DNA of 64,000 bases from positions 41,309-105,308 of the forward strand of contig CADBEA010000002.1 of NCBI GenBank assembly GCA_902793635.1. The letters are read 5' to 3'. Made by a program: the position numbers and the translations under genes. The notes under the pieces were generated by a model, which searched no databases, was not told the DNA's origin, and saw nothing but the letters and a program-made list of their open reading frames with translations. Of this stretch, positions 52,684 to 61,092 are shown in pieces; position 1 is the stretch's first letter, and each line of letters begins with the position of its first letter. The DNA comes from an uncultured Erysipelotrichaceae bacterium (GTDB taxonomy: Bacteria > Bacillota_I > Bacilli_A > Erysipelotrichales > Erysipelotrichaceae).

Positions 52684-53280
52684 ATGATCCAGCTGAAAGA
52701 CATCACGGACAGCCATCTGCAGGACATCAGCGAAGCCTTCGCAGATGCGTTTCTTGCCGAAGAGGGTGTCGTTTCCCATAGTCTGAAGAAGAATGACGCC
52801 TATCAGTATTTTTATCTGACCCTGGGGGAATTTGTGAAATGCGGCTGTCTGTATACGACATCGAAAAATGAAGAAGGTTATATCGTCTTTTACCGCAAGG
52901 ACAAAGGACTGCCATGGTATCGGGAGCTGCTTTTGACCTGGCGGTATTTCATGCGTCTTTCCCTGGAAGGCTTGCAGAAGATGCTGTTGTGCCGCAACGG
53001 CTGGGTGGACTATCCGGTATATCATGCCCGGACGGTGGATTTCGTCGATGTCTGTCTGGTCTGTGTCCGCCGGGAATACCAGCATCAGGGCTATCTGAAA
53101 AAGCTGCTGGCGGAACCGTTCAGGATCGCAGACGAGAATGACATTCCGGTGATCCTGGATACGGATTCGGAAGTCAAGGCAATGAAATATCAGGCCTGCG
53201 GCATGGAAATTGAAAAGGATGAGATCCTGAAGAGCGGGATCCATATGTATACTATGATCAGACGGAGGGGACAATCATGA
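52684..53280 (+). CDS. GNAT-family N-acetyltransferase
   Basis: 198 aa. The acetyl-CoA site is the region VDVCLVCVRREYQHQGYLKK (the R/Q-x-x-G-x pattern), followed by LLAEPFRIADENDIPVILDT and a C-terminal strand block. The acceptor is unknown. It overlaps the sugar deacetylase by 4 nt, so it belongs to the sugar operon 52.7-55.6 kb. Confidence 0.85.
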   Translation: MIQLKDITDSHLQDISEAFADAFLAEEGVVSHSLKKNDAYQYFYLTLGEFVKCGCLYTTSKNEEGYIVFYRKDKGLPWYRELLLTWRYFMRLSLEGLQKMLLCRNGWVDYPVYHARTVDFVDVCLVCVRREYQHQGYLKKLLAEPFRIADENDIPVILDTDSEVKAMKYQACGMEIEKDEILKSGIHMYTMIRRRGQS

Positions 53281-54044
53281 AAAAACTGGTGATCCGCGCT
53301 GACGATATCGGCTATAGTGAAGCGGTCAATTATGGAATCTACAAAGCAGTAAAAGACGGACTGGTCAGAAGTGCCGGTCTGATGCCGAATATGCCGTATG
53401 CGAAACATGGCATTGACCTGTTAAAGGAATTCGATATCGCCCTTGGCCAGCATACAAATATGTGTCTTGGCAAACCGTGTGCCGATCCGGCATTGATTCC
53501 TTCTCTGCTGGATGAAAACGGCAATCTGAAGTCTTCTAAGATGTATCGTGAAGCATTTCAGAAGGGTGAGGAGTTCATTACCGTTGAAGAAGCGGTGATC
53601 GAGATCGAAGCCCAGTATGAAAGATTTAAAGAACTGAGCGGCCGGGAACCGGATTACTTTGAGGCGCACGCTGTCATGAGCAAAAACCTGTTTGCGGCAC
53701 TGTCAATTGTCGCAAAGAAGTATAATCTGCCGGAACAGAAGGTTCGCTTTGACGGACAGCCGACGACCTTCAATGACAAGCCGGTCCGTATCCTGCCGAT
53801 GGGTTCCATGTCGCCGGACTATGACGCATACCAGTGTTTGAAAGACGGGGTGCTGAATGTTGCAGGAGAAGACATGCCGAGCATCGCGGTTATGCATCCG
53901 GGCTATCTGGATGCCTATCTGCTGAACAACTCTTCATTGACGGTCAACCGCACGAAAGAAGTCGAAATGCTGTGTGATCCCACGATGCGCAGCTGGCTCC
54001 TTGAACATGACGTGGAACTGGTTGACTACCGTGACATCCGATAA
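53277..54044 (+). CDS. ChbG/YdjC-family carbohydrate deacetylase
   Basis: 255 aa. Members remove an N-acetyl group from chitooligosaccharides or their phosphates. LVIRADDIGYSEAVNYGIYK gives the metal-binding aspartate pair; LGQHTNMCLGKP and FEAHAVMSKN contribute the histidines. With a GH1 phosphoglycosidase downstream and a PTS-like gene upstream, a phosphorylated amino-sugar disaccharide is a plausible substrate (inference). GGAGGGG ribosome site. Confidence 0.9.
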   Translation: MKKLVIRADDIGYSEAVNYGIYKAVKDGLVRSAGLMPNMPYAKHGIDLLKEFDIALGQHTNMCLGKPCADPALIPSLLDENGNLKSSKMYREAFQKGEEFITVEEAVIEIEAQYERFKELSGREPDYFEAHAVMSKNLFAALSIVAKKYNLPEQKVRFDGQPTTFNDKPVRILPMGSMSPDYDAYQCLKDGVLNVAGEDMPSIAVMHPGYLDAYLLNNSSLTVNRTKEVEMLCDPTMRSWLLEHDVELVDYRDIR

Positions 54045-54059
54045 ACCGGGAGATATAGA

Positions 54060-54248
54060 ATGGAACGCATCGAAGCTTTTGAAAAAATGCTGGCCGACCT
54101 GCAGGAACAGGCTGAAGCAGAGAATCAGAAAATGGCCGAACTGAAAGCGGCTGGAAAAGAGAAGACCGCGACATACCGTCAGTATTTCGGCAACCGGCTG
54201 TTCTATAAAAAGATGCTGGACCTGTATAGGAAATACGGACTGATATAG
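54060..54248 (+). CDS. Small helical protein of unknown function
   Basis: 62 aa, two amphipathic helices rich in Glu/Lys/Ala (MERIEAFEKMLADLQEQAEA; FYKKMLDLYRKYG). It has a proper GGGAGA ribosome site and sits 15 nt after the deacetylase and 22 nt before GH1, so it is probably a real gene of this operon. The role is unknown. Confidence 0.65.
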   Translation: MERIEAFEKMLADLQEQAEAENQKMAELKAAGKEKTATYRQYFGNRLFYKKMLDLYRKYGLI

Positions 54249-54270
54249 ATAAATAGAAAGAAGGCAGAGT

Positions 54271-55626
54271 ATGTTTTATTGGGGAAACAGTGTATCAAGC
54301 ATGCAGACGGAAGGCGGCTGGAACGAAGGCGGAAAATCACTTTCTGTCTATGATATTGTCGAGCCGGCGGAAAACCGCAGTGACTGGCATTTTGCCAATG
54401 ACAATTATCATCATTATGAAGAAGATCTTGATCTGATGAAGGATCTCGGTATGAATATGTACCGTATCCAGATTTCCTGGTCCAGATGTGTTAAGGACGG
54501 CTGCGGCGAGTTCAACGAAGAAGGTTTCGCATACTATGACAAATTGTTAGATGCGATGATCGAAAGAGGTCTCGAACCGATGGTATGTCTGTATCATTTT
54601 GATATGCCATTATATCTGGCAGAGAAATATAACGGCTTCCTTTCCAGAGAAGTCGTGGATTACTTTGTCCGCTTCAGCAAGGAAGTCATCGACCGTTTTG
54701 CCCATAAGGTGCATTACTGGCTGACGTTCAACGAACAGAACCTGTACTGGAATCCCGATATCGCATTCCGGATCGCCGGCTATCTGAATGGTGAGAAGAC
54801 AGAAGACGAACTGTATCAGATCGGACATCATGTCATGGTTGCCCATGTCAAAGTCGTTCAGTACCTCCATGAACATACCGATGCTAAAATTGGCGGGATG
54901 CTTGCCTATGCGGAAACCTATCCGGCCACCTGTGATCCGAAAGATATCCAGGCAGCCAGAAAAGCGGATGAATTCCTGAATCACACTCTGCTGGATGTCT
55001 ATGCCAGAGGTGAATACTCCCGGGAAATGATGCAGTGGGTGAAATACAAAGGAATTGACATGGATTTCAGAGAAGAGGATCTGAAACTGTTCAAGGAACA
55101 TACAGAAGACTATATTGCCTTCTCTTATTACAGTTCAACGACAGTCAGTGCCAAAGACATTCCGGATAACACGACACCGAACTATTACCTGCATTATGGC
55201 AAAAAGGACAATCCGTATCTGGATACGACCGAATGGAACTGGCAGATCGATCCGGATGGTTTCCGGGATGTGCTGAACAAGATCTATCAGAAGTACCATA
55301 TGCCTGTCTTCCCGATTGAAAACGGTATTGGTGTGCAGGAAGAATGGGACGGTGTCCATGAGATCGAAGACGATTACCGCATTGACTATCACCGCCGTCA
55401 TATTCAGGCCATGAAGGATGCCATGAACATTGACGGTGTGGAAGTACTTGGCTACCTGGGCTGGGGACTGATCGATATCCTTTCTTCCCAGGGTGACATG
55501 CGCAAGCGTTATGGTGTTGTCTATGTCAACCGTACCAACCATGACTTAAGAGACATGAAGAGAGTGCCGAAGAAGAGCTATCACTGGCTGAAGAAAGTGA
55601 TTGCTTCAAACGGAGAAGAATTGTAA
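54271..55626 (+). CDS. GH1 family glycosidase, probably 6-phospho-beta-glucosidase
   Basis: 451 aa TIM barrel. The acid/base Glu155 is in LTFNEQN and the nucleophile Glu350 in FPIENGIGV. The opening MFYWGNSVSSMQTEGGWNEG is typical of the phospho-glycosidase branch. The C-terminal GYLGWGLIDILSSQGDMRKR, with lysine/tyrosine (KRYGVVYV) after it, matches the phosphate-binding loop of 6-P-beta-glucosidases. It is the last gene of the sugar operon before a terminator. Confidence 0.93.
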   Translation: MFYWGNSVSSMQTEGGWNEGGKSLSVYDIVEPAENRSDWHFANDNYHHYEEDLDLMKDLGMNMYRIQISWSRCVKDGCGEFNEEGFAYYDKLLDAMIERGLEPMVCLYHFDMPLYLAEKYNGFLSREVVDYFVRFSKEVIDRFAHKVHYWLTFNEQNLYWNPDIAFRIAGYLNGEKTEDELYQIGHHVMVAHVKVVQYLHEHTDAKIGGMLAYAETYPATCDPKDIQAARKADEFLNHTLLDVYARGEYSREMMQWVKYKGIDMDFREEDLKLFKEHTEDYIAFSYYSSTTVSAKDIPDNTTPNYYLHYGKKDNPYLDTTEWNWQIDPDGFRDVLNKIYQKYHMPVFPIENGIGVQEEWDGVHEIEDDYRIDYHRRHIQAMKDAMNIDGVEVLGYLGWGLIDILSSQGDMRKRYGVVYVNRTNHDLRDMKRVPKKSYHWLKKVIASNGEEL

Positions 55627-55627
55627 G

Positions 55628-55650
55628 CCGGATCATGAGATCCGGTTTTT
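55628..55650 (+). terminator. Intrinsic terminator after the GH1 gene
   Basis: CCGGATC-ATGA-GATCCGG followed by TTTTT. The next 120 bases hold only an A/T-rich promoter-like stretch. Confidence 0.88.
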
Positions 55651-55771
55651 AAGTAGAATAAGAACACTTAAAATAGACAACAAAAAAGGTATCTTTTAAA
55701 ATGAAAGTTGATAAAGCAATCAGGTTCTGAGGTTGCTGGATGCGGAACACTATCTGGAAGGAGATCATGGC

Positions 55772-58700
55772 ATGAGAAAACAGTTAAAGGCATTGATGGC
55801 ACTGTTTGCAGCATTTTTATTATGTATTTCAGTATTGCCGGTTATGGCAGAAGGAAGCGCGGATGATCCGGCAGCCTTACCGACTGACGGAGCAACCCCT
55901 GTGGAACCAGATTCTTATTATGTACTGACAATACAGGAATTAAGAACTTTGTTGAAGGATTCGTATCCTGGGGATGTGAATACTCTGGATATGGACTCCT
56001 TGCATATTGATTATCCTGTATTTATGGAGGATGTTGAAAACTTAAAAGATGCTGATCAAGTCGTAGTAAAAACAACAGAAAGCAGTAATGTCACAGACGG
56101 AACTCTAACAATTACGATTTCTGATGGCAACGTATATAGTTTTGGAGTGAAATTCAACTCTCTTCAGAATCAAGATGACGACCAAGGGGATGAAACCGGC
56201 AACAACGACGGTCAAAGCGATGAACCCGATGGTAACGACGACTCGAGCAGCAATGGTAGTCAAGAAAGCGTAAATGACCCGGCAGCCTGGCCAACCGGCG
56301 AAACTCCTTTTCAAGCAGATAGCTATTATGTTTTGACAATACAGGAATTACTGGATATGTGGAAGAATGCATACCCAGAAATTTCGAATTCGCTGGCTAT
56401 GGACTCTCTGGATATTCTTTTTCCTTCGTTTTTGCAGGAATACAGTAGAGATGCAGATAAATTGGTTGTACATACAGCAACAAACAGTGAGTCCACAGAG
56501 GGAGAAATAACTTTTACTGATAACTCTACTCAATCACAGTACTCGTTAACAGTATATTTCAGTTCTTCCGGAAATCTGGGCGACCAAGGCAATAATGAAA
56601 GTGATAAAAATGTAACACTGGCAACTCTTGAAAGTTACACAATGTCTGCAAGCAGCAATGAATCTTCGTTAACCAAAACTAACGGAACAGCATTGAATGA
56701 GCAAAGCCAGAAACTGTACGAAATTCTGAAAGCAAGAATTATCAAAATTGCCAAAGGTGAGGAAAGTTCAGCAACTATCACAGTGCCTGTAACTGAGTTT
56801 GGTGTGAAAACGGAATATACTGATGCGGATCTGGGAATTCAGATTTACAACCCTGAGACAGGCACATTTAATAGCGAACAGGTTGCACAGATAATCAGAG
56901 CCCAGTTTACATTTGATTTTGCGGCAGTTATGGAAAGACTTCGTCAGGACATGCCGTTTGAACTGTACTGGAATTATGCAACAACAGGTGTTCCGAACAG
57001 GGAACAAGGTCCGGGAATTGGGTGCTCTTATAATGGCGAAGGACATGCGACGATTAAAGGTGATTATACTTTCGAATTGGCAGTTGAATCCAAATACAGA
57101 GCTGAAGATGCATATACTGTCGACACAAGCAAGTTAAGTGTTATTTACAGCACATCATCAACGACTGCTCAAGGGGTTGTTAATGACGCAGCAGATATGT
57201 CAGACTATGAAAAACTGGTATATTACAAAGATTGGATCTGTGGACAGGTAACATATGACACTGAATCAGCAAGTAACAGCGCAACAAAAACTGACAGAGG
57301 CGCCTGGAATCTCGTAAATGTATTCGATTCTCTTAATACCACAAATGTTGTATGTGAAGGATATGCTGAGGCATTCCAGTATCTGTGCGATCTGACAACT
57401 TTCAACAGTCCGCTTGTCAAGGCTTATTGTGTCAGTGGCACAATGACAGGTGGTACCGGTGCGGGACCGCATAAATGGAACGTTGTCAGAATGCCGGATG
57501 GTAATAACTATGTGGCAGATATAACTGTTTCGGACCATGACGATCAACGCATGTATGAATTTATGAAAGACAAGGTTTTCCTAGCCGGAGCAGAGGGTGA
57601 CAGTAACGAATATGTAATCAGTTGGCCGAAAGAATCCAGAACAGATGGCAATACGACAATAACGTATCCAGATGGCACAATTCGATACAGATATAATGAC
57701 AATACAAAAACATATTACAGCGACGAGGAACGAACCGTATCTGAAACAGCATATAATCCATCAGCTGTATATCCGGAAAGTATTGAACTGAATTATACAG
57801 AATTAGAAAGAGCCCTCGGCGGAACAGTCCAGCTGACAGCAACAGTGAATCCTTCCGGAGCAGACCAGAATGTCATATGGAACAGCAGCGATGAAAGCGT
57901 TGCAACAGTAGACGAGAATGGTAAAGTCACTGTTGTTGGAACAGGAACAGCAGACATTACAGCTATATCAACTTCAAATCCGGAAATCTCCACAACCTGC
58001 AAACTGACGGCAATTAATGCAATTACGGCTCGCAGTGCATCCCTGATTCTGGAAGGTAACATTGGTGTACGTTTCAAAATGGTAGTACCAGATCCGGAAA
58101 ATACTACACTGGAGATTACTATAGATATGGAAGCTCCGAAAGAGGATATACATAAAACAATGACTGCTTCGCAGGGGAGAAAGGAAGTAGTGAATGGTGA
58201 AGTGCAGTATTGTTTTGACGTATTTGTTAACGCCAAGCAGATGAACGATAAAATTGTATTAAAATTCAAAGATGCAGCCGGAAATACGATTCAGGTATCT
58301 AATAGCGATGGAGAGATCGTTCAACCAATATATTCTGTAGATACGTATTTTAAACACATGATGTCAACAGACAACCAAAAGCTGAAAAAGTTGATTGAAG
58401 CAATGAGAGTTTATGGTGACTGTGCGCAAGTGAATTTTAATTATCGTGTTGGTGAAGCAACAAGTACGAATATTCCGGAAGTTGATACAACTAAGCTGAA
58501 ACAGGCAACCCAGGAAGGAGAAGATTTACCAGGTCTGGAAATCGAATCTTGTACACTGGTACTTGAATCTGAAACAACGGTTAGATATGTATTGAACGTT
58601 ACAGGCGATAACAGTGTTATAGACAGATACACATATGAACTCGACGGACGTACAGTAACTCCGAAATATGTTGACAATGAATGGCGTATTGAAGCGACCA

Positions 58701-58903
58701 ATATTTATGCGCAGGATTTGGATGAAGTACATCGGTTAAAAGTCAGCAAAGATGAAGATCATAAAGTAACGTATATATACGGGCCTGAATCATACTGGTA
58801 TAATAAGTTAACAGATTCAAATAGCACCGAAAGTCTACAGAATCTCTGCAAAGCCATGTATTGGTACAATCAGGCAGCGAACGCTTATTTCGAAGGAGAA
58901 TAA
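55772..58903 (+). CDS. Secreted transglutaminase-like/BIG2 multidomain protein
   Basis: 1043 aa. Signal peptide (LMALFAAFLLCISVLPVMAE), then two related ~100-residue modules at about 28-130 and 167-268 (both with DSYYVLTIQEL near the start). An acidic Asp/Asn/Ser linker separates them. A transglutaminase-like domain has Cys528 (VVCEGYAEAF), His567 (HKWNVV) and Asp583 (ADITVSD). A BIG2 Ig-like domain follows at about 670-750 (TVNPSGADQNVIWNSSDESV). Another 300 residues of unknown type end in aromatic-rich sequence. There is no LPxTG anchor. A/T-rich compared with its neighbours. AAGGAG lies 8 nt before the ATG; the frame is open from 55733. Its stop is 1 nt before the small peptide gene. Confidence 0.85.
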   Translation: MRKQLKALMALFAAFLLCISVLPVMAEGSADDPAALPTDGATPVEPDSYYVLTIQELRTLLKDSYPGDVNTLDMDSLHIDYPVFMEDVENLKDADQVVVKTTESSNVTDGTLTITISDGNVYSFGVKFNSLQNQDDDQGDETGNNDGQSDEPDGNDDSSSNGSQESVNDPAAWPTGETPFQADSYYVLTIQELLDMWKNAYPEISNSLAMDSLDILFPSFLQEYSRDADKLVVHTATNSESTEGEITFTDNSTQSQYSLTVYFSSSGNLGDQGNNESDKNVTLATLESYTMSASSNESSLTKTNGTALNEQSQKLYEILKARIIKIAKGEESSATITVPVTEFGVKTEYTDADLGIQIYNPETGTFNSEQVAQIIRAQFTFDFAAVMERLRQDMPFELYWNYATTGVPNREQGPGIGCSYNGEGHATIKGDYTFELAVESKYRAEDAYTVDTSKLSVIYSTSSTTAQGVVNDAADMSDYEKLVYYKDWICGQVTYDTESASNSATKTDRGAWNLVNVFDSLNTTNVVCEGYAEAFQYLCDLTTFNSPLVKAYCVSGTMTGGTGAGPHKWNVVRMPDGNNYVADITVSDHDDQRMYEFMKDKVFLAGAEGDSNEYVISWPKESRTDGNTTITYPDGTIRYRYNDNTKTYYSDEERTVSETAYNPSAVYPESIELNYTELERALGGTVQLTATVNPSGADQNVIWNSSDESVATVDENGKVTVVGTGTADITAISTSNPEISTTCKLTAINAITARSASLILEGNIGVRFKMVVPDPENTTLEITIDMEAPKEDIHKTMTASQGRKEVVNGEVQYCFDVFVNAKQMNDKIVLKFKDAAGNTIQVSNSDGEIVQPIYSVDTYFKHMMSTDNQKLKKLIEAMRVYGDCAQVNFNYRVGEATSTNIPEVDTTKLKQATQEGEDLPGLEIESCTLVLESETTVRYVLNVTGDNSVIDRYTYELDGRTVTPKYVDNEWRIEATNIYAQDLDEVHRLKVSKDEDHKVTYIYGPESYWYNKLTDSNSTESLQNLCKAMYWYNQAANAYFEGE

Positions 58904-58904
58904 G

Positions 58905-59012
58905 ATGAAAGAATATGTTAACGCAGAAATGGAAATCATCCTGATTCAGACAGAAGATATCATAGTGACTAGTAATACTCCTCTTGATGAGGATTACAAA
59001 CCATTTGGCTGA
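58905..59012 (+). CDS. 35-codon ORF, candidate RiPP precursor peptide
   Basis: Peptide with N-terminal part MKEYVNAEMEIILIQTEDII and C-terminal part VTSNTPLDEDYKPFG. AAGGAG lies 6 nt before the ATG, and the ORF starts 1 nt after the preceding stop, so it is very likely translated. Y4-x-x-A7-x-M9 resembles a degenerate YxxPxL leader motif bound by PqqD-like domains. Thr22 one residue before a possible cleavage after Ser23 would leave a 12-residue core with Asp5, Glu6, Asp7 and Lys9. A PqqD-like gene is 1.4 kb downstream. Precursor identity is inference; a small regulatory or adaptor peptide is the alternative. Confidence 0.6.
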   Translation: MKEYVNAEMEIILIQTEDIIVTSNTPLDEDYKPFG

Positions 59013-59013
59013 G

Positions 59014-59049
59014 AAAGACAGGAGTTCCTTTTAGGAACTCTTTGTCTTT
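59014..59049 (+). terminator. Long hairpin after the peptide ORF, terminator or attenuator
   Basis: AAAGACA / TGTCTTT (59014-59020, 59043-59049) stacked on GAGTTCC / GGAACTC (59022-59028, 59034-59040). There is no real T tail, so partial read-through or mRNA protection is possible. Confidence 0.6.
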
Positions 59050-59069
59050 GTGGGTATGAAGAAAGTAAT

Positions 59070-59477
59070 ATGAAAAAACGGAAATTAAAAAAAGGCGTTA
59101 TATGGGTATTGCTGGCAGTTGTACTGTTGCTTACAAGTTTGCTTATATATATCAGCCTGCAAAAAAAGGATAATGCTGAAACAGAACCGGAAGCGAAGCA
59201 GTCAGTTTCTGAAATTCAGGACACTAAAAAGATAGAAAAAGATAACACGGAGACTACAGCAGATCCAGACAGTCCTACAGATCCAAATCCTTTTCCTGCT
59301 CAGCAAAATGATTCAGAGAACAATGGGAATGGAAATGTGAACAGCAATCCTGCAGAAGTCAATCATACGCAGACGCAGGAATCTGGAAACAGTCAGGAAC
59401 AGCCTCAGGAACAGGCACAAGTGCAACAATCAGATGAAGATGTATTGGAAGCGGACAAAGATCCGTTCGGGGACTGA
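59070..59477 (+). CDS. Single-pass protein with acidic/Gln-rich extracytoplasmic tail
   Basis: 135 aa, not recognised. A basic start (KKRKLKKG), one helix (VIWVLLAVVLLLTSLLIYIS), then about 100 disordered residues rich in Asp/Glu/Asn/Gln/Pro. The end reads EADKDPFGD, similar to the DEDYKPFG end of the peptide encoded just upstream. The ribosome site is weak (GAAGAAAG). It belongs to the same A/T-rich block as the transglutaminase-like gene and ends before a strong terminator. Confidence 0.6.
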   Translation: MKKRKLKKGVIWVLLAVVLLLTSLLIYISLQKKDNAETEPEAKQSVSEIQDTKKIEKDNTETTADPDSPTDPNPFPAQQNDSENNGNGNVNSNPAEVNHTQTQESGNSQEQPQEQAQVQQSDEDVLEADKDPFGD

Positions 59478-59503
59478 CACAGTAATGTGATTCAAATGCT
59501 GTT

Positions 59504-59543
59504 AAGACATATTGTGAAGATATTCATGATATGTCTTTTTTCA
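59504..59543 (+). terminator. Intrinsic terminator closing the peptide block
   Basis: AAGACATAT (59504-59512) / ATATGTCTT (59529-59537), 16-nt loop, T6 tail. It separates the peptide unit from the HPrK/PqqD operon; the 130 bases that follow are A/T rich with several TATA-like hexamers (e.g. TATAGT near 59648). Confidence 0.82.
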
Positions 59544-59673
59544 ATAATCGGTCGATTATGTGTATTCGTTTTATTCTTGCAACGCAGAGTGGTATGCATG
59601 ACAATACATATGGACCAATATAAATACAAGTAACATAGAAAAACTGTATAGTAATATAAGAAAACGACAGAAT

Positions 59674-60402
59674 ATGGATAAATGCATTAAGCTGGCTGAT
59701 ACTGTTGTTCTTGTAGAACATATGTCCGACAGCCTTTATGAAAAAGCAAAGAAATATGAATGCTCTGAGGAGCCTGCTTTCTGCGTGGATATTAACAGTC
59801 TGGACCTGGAAGAGGAACGGAATTATTTTGTATCACGGAATGGCAACGAGTCTGAAACTGTCAGTCATAACCTGCTGGAGTTTTCCGCGTTGTTGAGAGC
59901 AGTTGCGGAAAATCTGATCGATTATGATACCGTTCTGTTTCATGGTTCGGCAGTATGTATGGATGGACAGGTGTATCTGTTCTGCGCGGACAGCGGCACC
60001 GGTAAGAGTACACATGCACGGATGTGGCGGGAATGCTTTGGTGACAGAGTGGTTATGATCAATGATGACAAGCCGCTGATCAGAATCGATGAAACCGGCA
60101 TTGTCTGTTATGGCAGTCCATGGTCAGGCAAACATCATCTGGATACAAATACCAGTGCACCAGTAAAAGCCGTATGTATTCTCGGCCGTGATACGGTGAA
60201 TCATATAGAAATGATTGATAAAGATATGGCGATGCAATATCTGTTAAAATACAGTTATCGTAGCAAGGATCCATTACGGATTGCCAGGAGTCTGGCGATG
60301 CTGGATCAGCTGGCAAAGAAGGTTCCGATGTATGCCCTGGGATGTAATATATCCCATGAAGCAGCCATTACAGCGTATGAAGGAATGCAGGAGGATTTAT
60401 GA
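59674..60402 (+). CDS. HPr kinase/PEPCK-like enzyme of peptide-modification type
   Basis: 242 aa. P-loop DSGTGKSTHARMW (Lys111), the acidic pair Asp131-Asp132 in MINDDKPLI, and GSPWSGKHHLDTN are the HPrK/PEPCK-superfamily motifs. The N-terminal 80 residues do not resemble the HprK regulatory domain, and the protein is shorter than HprK (about 310 aa). Similar stand-alone kinases occur in lasso peptide clusters (for example PadeK), where they phosphorylate the precursor. The substrate here is unknown. No ribosome site is obvious. It overlaps pqqD by 4 nt. Confidence 0.8.
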   Translation: MDKCIKLADTVVLVEHMSDSLYEKAKKYECSEEPAFCVDINSLDLEEERNYFVSRNGNESETVSHNLLEFSALLRAVAENLIDYDTVLFHGSAVCMDGQVYLFCADSGTGKSTHARMWRECFGDRVVMINDDKPLIRIDETGIVCYGSPWSGKHHLDTNTSAPVKAVCILGRDTVNHIEMIDKDMAMQYLLKYSYRSKDPLRIARSLAMLDQLAKKVPMYALGCNISHEAAITAYEGMQEDL

Positions 60403-60659
60403 AACTGAAGAAAGAGTTTGTGACATATGATACAGACGGAAAACAGATCATGGTTTCTGTTGATACAAAACGGTTTTCCGGAATGGTTAAAAGCAATGAA
60501 ACTGCCGCCTTCATCATTAACTGTCTGAAAGAAGAAACCGATGCGGACAGTATCGTTGAAAAGATGTTGCAGGAATATGATGCACCAAGAGAAGTGATCG
60601 CAAAAGATGTTCAGAAAGTGATAGATACATTGAAGGAAATCGGAGCACTGGATGCCTGA
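60399..60659 (+). CDS. PqqD-like RiPP recognition protein
   Basis: 86 aa. N-terminal beta strands (MKLKKEFVTYDTDGKQIMVS) then a three-helix part with the hallmark pattern NETAAFIINCLKEETDADSI, VEKMLQEYDA, DVQKVIDTLKEIGAL. PqqD/RRE proteins hold the leader of a precursor peptide and present it to modifying enzymes. GGAGG precedes the ATG; the 3' end overlaps the peptidase gene by 8 nt. Confidence 0.88.
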   Translation: MKLKKEFVTYDTDGKQIMVSVDTKRFSGMVKSNETAAFIINCLKEETDADSIVEKMLQEYDAPREVIAKDVQKVIDTLKEIGALDA

Positions 60660-61092
60660 AACATTGTCTTTTGAGGAAATCATAGAGAAAGACGGATATC
60701 TGGTTTACACGAACAAGGGATACAGTATGTATCCGATGCTTCGCCAGCATAAAGATCTGCTGGTCATTTCCAGAAAGCCGGAAGGAAGACTGAAGAAGAA
60801 CGATGTCGTGCTTTTCAAGCGCAACGGAAAATATATCCTGCATCGTATCGTGCGAGTGAACGAGAACAGTTATGATATCGCCGGCGATCATAACTGGTGG
60901 GAAGAAAAGGATGTAAAGGAAGAAGAAATCATCGGCGTACTTACTTCTTTTGTCAGAGACGGTAAGAAGATACCGGTAGATGACAAAAGGTATAAAGCAT
61001 ATATCACTTTATGGTGCGGTATATTACGTCCGGTAAGAAACGAACTCATCAGAGCTAAAGCAATGATCAGAAGAAAGATTCGTCATGAATGA
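60652..61092 (+). CDS. S24/S26-type peptidase with Ser-His dyad
   Basis: 146 aa, signal-peptidase-like. Ser25 in GYSMYPMLRQ is the nucleophile. The usual general-base lysine is replaced by His64 in ILHRIVRV, as in SipW/ER-type signal peptidases. AGDHNWWEEKDV is the third box. No clear membrane helix at the N-terminus; a hydrophobic stretch near 120 (YITLWCGILRPV) may touch the membrane. It may remove the leader from the peptide product (inference). It overlaps both neighbours by 8 nt. Confidence 0.82.
   Translation: MPETLSFEEIIEKDGYLVYTNKGYSMYPMLRQHKDLLVISRKPEGRLKKNDVVLFKRNGKYILHRIVRVNENSYDIAGDHNWWEEKDVKEEEIIGVLTSFVRDGKKIPVDDKRYKAYITLWCGILRPVRNELIRAKAMIRRKIRHE

Noticed and set aside
52156..53274. 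372-aa - strand frame across the PTS-like and GNAT genes
   Set aside because: Crosses two supported genes and a terminator; low-complexity antisense translation.
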